DNA from: an uncultured Bacteroidales bacterium
Lineage (GTDB): Bacteria; Bacteroidota; Bacteroidia; Bacteroidales; Bacteroidaceae
DNA: 8,886 nt
Assembly (NCBI GenBank): GCA_937896105.1
Contig: CALBKR010000427.1
Coordinates: 1 to 8,886 of the forward strand
Direction: 5' to 3'
In this document: positions 5,079-8,886 of the stretch, piece after piece
Position numbering within the stretch: position 1 is the first letter of the stretch
How the letters are laid out: every line of letters starts with the position of its first letter
Made by a program: the position numbers and the translations under genes
The notes under the pieces: generated by a model
Told to the model about the DNA's origin: nothing
The model's database searches: none
What the model saw: the letters and a program-made list of their open reading frames with translations, nothing else

Positions 5079-7490
5079 ATGCAAGAAAATGAAAATATGA
5101 ACATCGGCAACGAGAAGGAAGAGGGAGGCTTCAGCATACGCAAAGCGCTTACATATCTTCGTGCCTATTGGAAACTCTTTGTATTGTCGATTGTGGTTTG
5201 TCTGGCGCTTGCTTTCGTCTATTTGCGCCGTGCAACTCCCATTTACAATGTTACGGCAAAAGTTCTTTTGCAGGATAGTGAAAAGGGTGGTTCTGTCGTT
5301 TCGCCGGCTGATATGCTTGCCGATTTCGGAATGGAAACCAAAACATCGAATGTGGAGAATGAGATTGAACTTATGTCCTCGATGTCGGTTGTTCGTGGTG
5401 CAGTCATCGATTCCGAACTCTATCTTAAATATCTGTTGAACGGAAAACGTGTTGTACGTGATGATTCTCCTTTATTGGTTTCGCTTGATGTGGAAAACTT
5501 GTCTCGTTTGCAAGAAACAGTCTATTTGAATATATCTACCGATGGGAGTGGAAAGTCTACATTGTCATATAGTTGCGGCAGCGAGGCGAAGTCTGCAATT
5601 ATTCTCTCCTCTTTCCCTTATGTGCTTTCGACATCTATTGGCGAAATAACAATCGGTCGTAATGGGGATGTTGAGTTGTCAGCCGGTAACTTTGAGGCTG
5701 TAATATCCCCGGTGGATGCGGTTGCTGCTAAATATAAGGCTTCTTTGTCTATATCGCCGTTATCAAAGACGGCCTCTGTTGCGGTGATGTCATATAATAC
5801 GCCTGCGCCATCCGAGGGTGTGGCTTTCTTGAATTCTGTAATGAAGAGTTTCAACGATGTCACCAACGAAAACAAGCGACAGGTGGCACGCCGTACCGAG
5901 GAATTTATATCTAACCGCCTGGAGGTCTTAAAGGTGGAACTCGAGGAGATGGAGGGAAGCCTTGCGGCATATAAGAAGCAGAATGAACTTATTGACCCGA
6001 AGCTCGATGTCGCCCAGGTCAGCAAACAGAAAGCAGAGTACCTGAAATTGCTTGAGGAGATTGATTTGAAGATTGAGGCTTCGAAATATCTAAACGAATT
6101 TGTCAACAATCCTCAGAATGATATGCAGGTTATGCCGGCTTCGTTTGGTGTAAATCTCGATCCTTCGCTTGTTGCTCTTATAAACAACTATAACCAGAAG
6201 GTTATTGAGCGCAAGGCTCTGTTGCAGTCTGCAACAGAAGATAACCCTGCGCTAAAGAATGCCACAGCCATTGTAAGTGCAATGCAAGATGATTTGCGCG
6301 CGGCTTTGAAAGCACTTGACCAGTCTTTGGCCATTGAGCGCAAGTCGGTAGCAATTCTTGCCGATAAATATACCGGCCGTTTCGAGATGTCTCCTGAGGT
6401 TGAACGCAAATTATTGAGTATCACCCGTGAGTGTACAATCAAATCCGATTTGTATGTGATGCTGTTGCAGAAATACGAGGAGACGCTTTTGAGCATCGAG
6501 GTTACTTCCGATAACTTGAGTTGTATCGATGCCCCCTATTGTGCAGGTCTTGTGTCACCCAACAAGCGTATGGTGTATTTAATAGCGCTGTTTATGGCAA
6601 TTGTTTTGCCTGTGGTGTTCATATACATCCGTGTTAAGATGAGGAATAAGTTCGGCACTGTAGAGGAGGTGCAGGAGGCACTCGATGTTCCTTTTGTCGG
6701 TTCTATACCAGTTAAGAAAGTACGTAACGGAATCAAGAAGTCCTTGTCTAAACCGATTGTGGTAGAAAAGAATAAGAATGATGTGATGGCCGAGGCTTTC
6801 CGTACATTGCGAACAAATCTACAGTTCGTTATGAAGAGAATGCAGGGTAAGGTTATATTGTTTACATCTACAGTTTCGGGCGAAGGCAAGACTTTTGTGG
6901 CTTCTAATCTTGCGGTCAGCACTGTGCTTTTGGGTAAGAAGGTACTTTTGGTGGGGTGTGATATCCGTCGTCCACGTTTGGCCGAGGTGTTCAACTTCAG
7001 TCAAAAAATGAATGGTCTCACAAGCTATTTGTCAGCTCCGGAGAATGAGGTGGCGATGCTCGATAGTCTGATTATTCCATCGAATGTCGTTGATGGCCTT
7101 GACCTTTTGCCGGCCGGCATTGTGCCTCCTAATCCGGCAGAATTGCTTTCAGGTAGCAATCTGGACACGGCGATCAAATATCTTCGTGAGAAATATGATT
7201 ACATAATCCTTGACGCCGCACCTGTAGGCTTGGTGGCCGATTCGTTGATTGTCAGTCGTGTAGCCGATACTGTTGCTTATGTTGTTCGTCTTGGATGTAC
7301 ACACAAGGCAGATGCCGAGTTTGTAAGGTCTCTTATTGAAGAAAAGAAACTTGAGAATGTGACAATTGTTGTCAATGGAGAGAATCTCGAGGGTAAGAGC
7401 TATGGCTCACGCGGTAGTAACCGCTATTCGAGCTATGGATATTCGTATCTTGATGGTGGTAAAAAGAAAAAGAAATTCAAACTTTTTTAA
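5079..7490 (+). CDS. wzc: Wzc-like polysaccharide co-polymerase with BY-kinase domain
   Basis: Inner-membrane protein that controls chain length and export with Wza, and autophosphorylates on tyrosine. The 803 residues show, in order: membrane segment 1 (about 32-49), the Wzz chain-length domain in the periplasm, long coiled coils (about 265-345 and 370-430), a GNVR segment ending in PEVERKLLSITRE (439-451), membrane segment 2 (about 498-518), and a cytoplasmic kinase. The kinase has Walker A SGEGKT (600-605), Walker A' LLVGCDIRRP (623-632, Asp628) and Walker B YIILDAAP (708-715, Asp712). The tail is a tyrosine cluster (Tyr775, 783, 786, 788, 790) followed by Lys-rich GGKKKKKFKLF. In Wzc such tyrosines are the phosphorylation sites. 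The ATG at 5079 has AAAGGA about 4 nt upstream; a second ATG (residue 7) is possible. No separate phosphatase gene (wzb) is adjacent. Confidence 0.95.
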   Translation: MQENENMNIGNEKEEGGFSIRKALTYLRAYWKLFVLSIVVCLALAFVYLRRATPIYNVTAKVLLQDSEKGGSVVSPADMLADFGMETKTSNVENEIELMSSMSVVRGAVIDSELYLKYLLNGKRVVRDDSPLLVSLDVENLSRLQETVYLNISTDGSGKSTLSYSCGSEAKSAIILSSFPYVLSTSIGEITIGRNGDVELSAGNFEAVISPVDAVAAKYKASLSISPLSKTASVAVMSYNTPAPSEGVAFLNSVMKSFNDVTNENKRQVARRTEEFISNRLEVLKVELEEMEGSLAAYKKQNELIDPKLDVAQVSKQKAEYLKLLEEIDLKIEASKYLNEFVNNPQNDMQVMPASFGVNLDPSLVALINNYNQKVIERKALLQSATEDNPALKNATAIVSAMQDDLRAALKALDQSLAIERKSVAILADKYTGRFEMSPEVERKLLSITRECTIKSDLYVMLLQKYEETLLSIEVTSDNLSCIDAPYCAGLVSPNKRMVYLIALFMAIVLPVVFIYIRVKMRNKFGTVEEVQEALDVPFVGSIPVKKVRNGIKKSLSKPIVVEKNKNDVMAEAFRTLRTNLQFVMKRMQGKVILFTSTVSGEGKTFVASNLAVSTVLLGKKVLLVGCDIRRPRLAEVFNFSQKMNGLTSYLSAPENEVAMLDSLIIPSNVVDGLDLLPAGIVPPNPAELLSGSNLDTAIKYLREKYDYIILDAAPVGLVADSLIVSRVADTVAYVVRLGCTHKADAEFVRSLIEEKKLENVTIVVNGENLEGKSYGSRGSNRYSSYGYSYLDGGKKKKKFKLF

Positions 7491-7506
7491 ATAAGATTGT
7501 AGTATT

Positions 7507-7543
7507 AAGAGGGGCATTTCGGTAATGCTCCTCTTCTTTTTCT
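7507..7543 (+). terminator. Intrinsic terminator of the wza-wzc operon
   Basis: AAGAGGGGCATT (7507-7518) pairs with AATGCTCCTCTT (7524-7535): a 12-bp stem with one G-U pair and a 5-nt loop, followed by CTTTTTCT. It lies 17 nt after the wzc stop and ends the operon before any third gene. Confidence 0.85.
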
Positions 7544-7563
7544 GAATTTTTGTAACGAAAATA

Positions 7564-7593
7564 TTGAAAAGTCAAAAAAAAAACTTATCTTTG
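7564..7593 (+). promoter_or_regulatory. Bacteroidetes-type promoter of spt
   Basis: TATCTTTG (7586-7593) is a full TAnnTTTG -7 element. TTG (7564-7566) lies 19 nt upstream as a partial -33, with an A-tract (7574-7583) between them. Transcription would start near 7600, giving a leader of about 37 nt before the ATG at 7637. It follows the operon terminator, so the downstream gene is expressed independently. Confidence 0.65.
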
Positions 7594-7636
7594 CAGTCCG
7601 GTTTTCAAGATGATGACTCCATAAATCTTCAATGTT

Positions 7637-8824
7637 ATGGGATTGTTAAAGGAAAAATACGCGAAATATAATTTGCCGCAACGCTTTATGGAGATGGGTG
7701 TATATCCCTATTTCCGTTGCATAGAGAGTGAGCAGGATACCGAGGTGATGATGAGTGGCAAAAAGGTGCTGATGTTCGGCTCCAATTCATATATGGGCTT
7801 GACGAACCACCCGCGTATAAAGGAGGCGGCCATTGCAGCAACACGCAAGTATGGCACAGGCTGTGCCGGTTCGCGCTTCCTTAACGGAACGGTGGATATC
7901 CACCTTCAACTCGAGAACGAGCTCGCGCAGTTCGTCGGCAAGGACGAAGCGCTTGTCTACTCGACAGGTTTTCAGGTGAACCTGGGTGTCCTCTCCTGTA
8001 TAACGGGACGTAAGGACACAATCATCTGCGATGAACTCGACCACGCGTCGATAGTCGACGGGCGCCGCCTTTCATTCTCTACTGTCCGCAAATATCGCCA
8101 CAACGATATGCAAGGGCTCGAGAAAGAGTTGCAGGCCTGCGACCCCGAGACAATTAAAATGATTGTAGTCGACGGAGTTTTCAGTATGGAAGGCGATATT
8201 GCCAACCTGCCCGAAATCGTCCGCCTGAAGAATAAATACAACGCGAGCATCTTTGTTGACGAGGCACACGGTTTGGGTGTTCTCGGCCATCAGGGGCGCG
8301 GCACAGCCAACCATTTCGGTCTCACCGACGAGGTCGATTTACTGATGGGAACCTTCAGCAAGTCATTGGCGGCCATTGGCGGTTTTGTTGCAGGTGACAA
8401 GGAGGTCATCAACTACATACGCCACAATTCGCGTTCATACATCTTCAGCGCAAGCAACACACCGGCAGCGACGGCTGCGGCACTCGAGGCGTTGCATATA
8501 ATTCAGGAAGAGCCTGAACGCCTTGAGAACTTGTGGAAGATAACAAATTACACGTTGGACAACTTTCGCGGCCTGGGATTTGAGATAGGCAAGACATCGA
8601 CACCTATCATCCCCATTTATATCCGCGATACCGACAAGACCTTTCTTGTGACAAAGATGCTGTGGGATGCAGGAGTGTTCGTGAACCCTGTTGTGCCTCC
8701 CGCTTGCTCTCCACAAGATACCTTGATACGTTTCTCGTTGATGGCAACGCACACAAAGGAGCAAATCGACAGAGCGTTGGAGGTGATGGTACCAATCTTC
8801 AAGCAATTGGAGATAATAGAATAG
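7637..8824 (+). CDS. spt: Serine palmitoyltransferase (PLP-dependent alpha-oxoamine synthase)
   Basis: Condenses L-serine with a long-chain acyl-CoA to 3-ketosphinganine, the first committed step of sphingolipid synthesis; cytosolic and pyridoxal-phosphate dependent. The 395-residue protein shows the family signatures: GSNSYMGLTNHP (48-59), KYGTGCAGSRFLNG (71-84), DELDHASIVDGRR (132-144, ring-stacking His136), VDEAHG (207-212, Asp208 to the PLP nitrogen) and TFSKSLAAIGGF (239-250, Schiff-base Lys242). The opening MGLLKEKYAKYNLPQRFMEM and overall length resemble, from memory, the Bacteroides enzyme rather than BioF or Kbl. Those sister enzymes share the fold and are the main alternatives. No threonine dehydrogenase gene (Kbl partner) or biotin genes are nearby. 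It has its own promoter and stands 9 nt before a tRNA gene. A family tree against Spt, Kbl and BioF would settle substrate choice. Confidence 0.88.
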   Translation: MGLLKEKYAKYNLPQRFMEMGVYPYFRCIESEQDTEVMMSGKKVLMFGSNSYMGLTNHPRIKEAAIAATRKYGTGCAGSRFLNGTVDIHLQLENELAQFVGKDEALVYSTGFQVNLGVLSCITGRKDTIICDELDHASIVDGRRLSFSTVRKYRHNDMQGLEKELQACDPETIKMIVVDGVFSMEGDIANLPEIVRLKNKYNASIFVDEAHGLGVLGHQGRGTANHFGLTDEVDLLMGTFSKSLAAIGGFVAGDKEVINYIRHNSRSYIFSASNTPAATAAALEALHIIQEEPERLENLWKITNYTLDNFRGLGFEIGKTSTPIIPIYIRDTDKTFLVTKMLWDAGVFVNPVVPPACSPQDTLIRFSLMATHTKEQIDRALEVMVPIFKQLEIIE

Positions 8825-8833
8825 CAACAGTTT

Positions 8834-8886
8834 CGGGGTGTAGCGCAGTTGGTAGCGCATCTGGTTTGGGACCAGGGGGTCGCAGG
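8834..8886 (+). tRNA. tRNA-Pro (anticodon UGG), 3' part beyond the window
   Basis: CGGGGTG (8834-8840) is the 5' acceptor strand, followed by TA and a D-arm GCGC...GCGC with the GTTGGTA loop. The anticodon stem TCTGG/CCAGG encloses the loop TTTGGGA, which gives anticodon TGG and hence proline. The T-arm is only begun and the 3' acceptor strand is missing. It lies 9 nt after the spt stop codon, so it may be co-transcribed and processed from the spt message. Confidence 0.92.

Noticed and set aside
5618..6994. Minus-strand frames opposite wzc
   Set aside because: No domain, no ribosome binding site, fully overlapped by an 803-residue protein with clear motifs.
7637..8824. Kbl (2-amino-3-ketobutyrate CoA ligase) or BioF as the identity of this gene
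   Set aside because: The N-terminal signature and the lack of tdh or bio genes favour serine palmitoyltransferase, although the families share fold and catalytic residues, so this is a preference and not proof.

Overview
The window looks like chromosomal DNA from a Bacteroidales bacterium (a Bacteroides, Prevotella or Parabacteroides relative). Four things point there. Promoter -7 elements match the Bacteroidetes TAnnTTTG pattern in three places. The serine palmitoyltransferase is of the type Bacteroidales use to make sphingolipids. The Wza and Wzc homologues have Bacteroidetes-style architecture. The GH20 hexosaminidase is a secreted glycan-degrading enzyme of a kind common in gut members. 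Genus was not determined.

Layout. Positions 1-971 (minus) hold the first 323 codons of clpB, cut by the window edge. Upstream of it is a perfect 9-bp inverted repeat (1030-1060). Positions 1107-2744 (minus) encode a secreted GH20 beta-N-acetylhexosaminidase. Positions 2745-2984 are a repeat-rich spacer holding a degraded second copy of the mltG 3' end, a pair of 46-bp direct repeats and a 14-bp-stem hairpin. Positions 2985-4040 (minus) encode MltG. Positions 4041-4268 are a divergent promoter region, with the mltG promoter on one strand and, on the other, a promoter plus structured leader for the export genes. Positions 4269-7490 (plus) are a two-gene wza-wzc operon closed by an intrinsic terminator at 7507-7543. 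Positions 7637-8824 (plus) encode serine palmitoyltransferase from its own promoter. A tRNA-Pro(UGG) gene starts at 8834 and runs off the end. No gene-free stretch reaches 300 bases.

How the genes fit together. Most of the window concerns the cell envelope: MltG cleaves nascent peptidoglycan strands, Wza and Wzc form a polysaccharide export channel and its regulatory kinase, and Spt commits serine and acyl-CoA to membrane sphingolipids. The GH20 enzyme trims N-acetylhexosamines from outside glycans, and ClpB is a general disaggregase. There is no evidence that all of these form one system. The wza-wzc pair has no glycosyltransferases, flippase or polymerase beside it, so its biosynthetic partners must be encoded elsewhere.

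No clearly new defence or mobile system was found. The most unusual stretches are the duplicated mltG tail with its repeats (2762-3035) and the structured leader ahead of wza (4189-4231).
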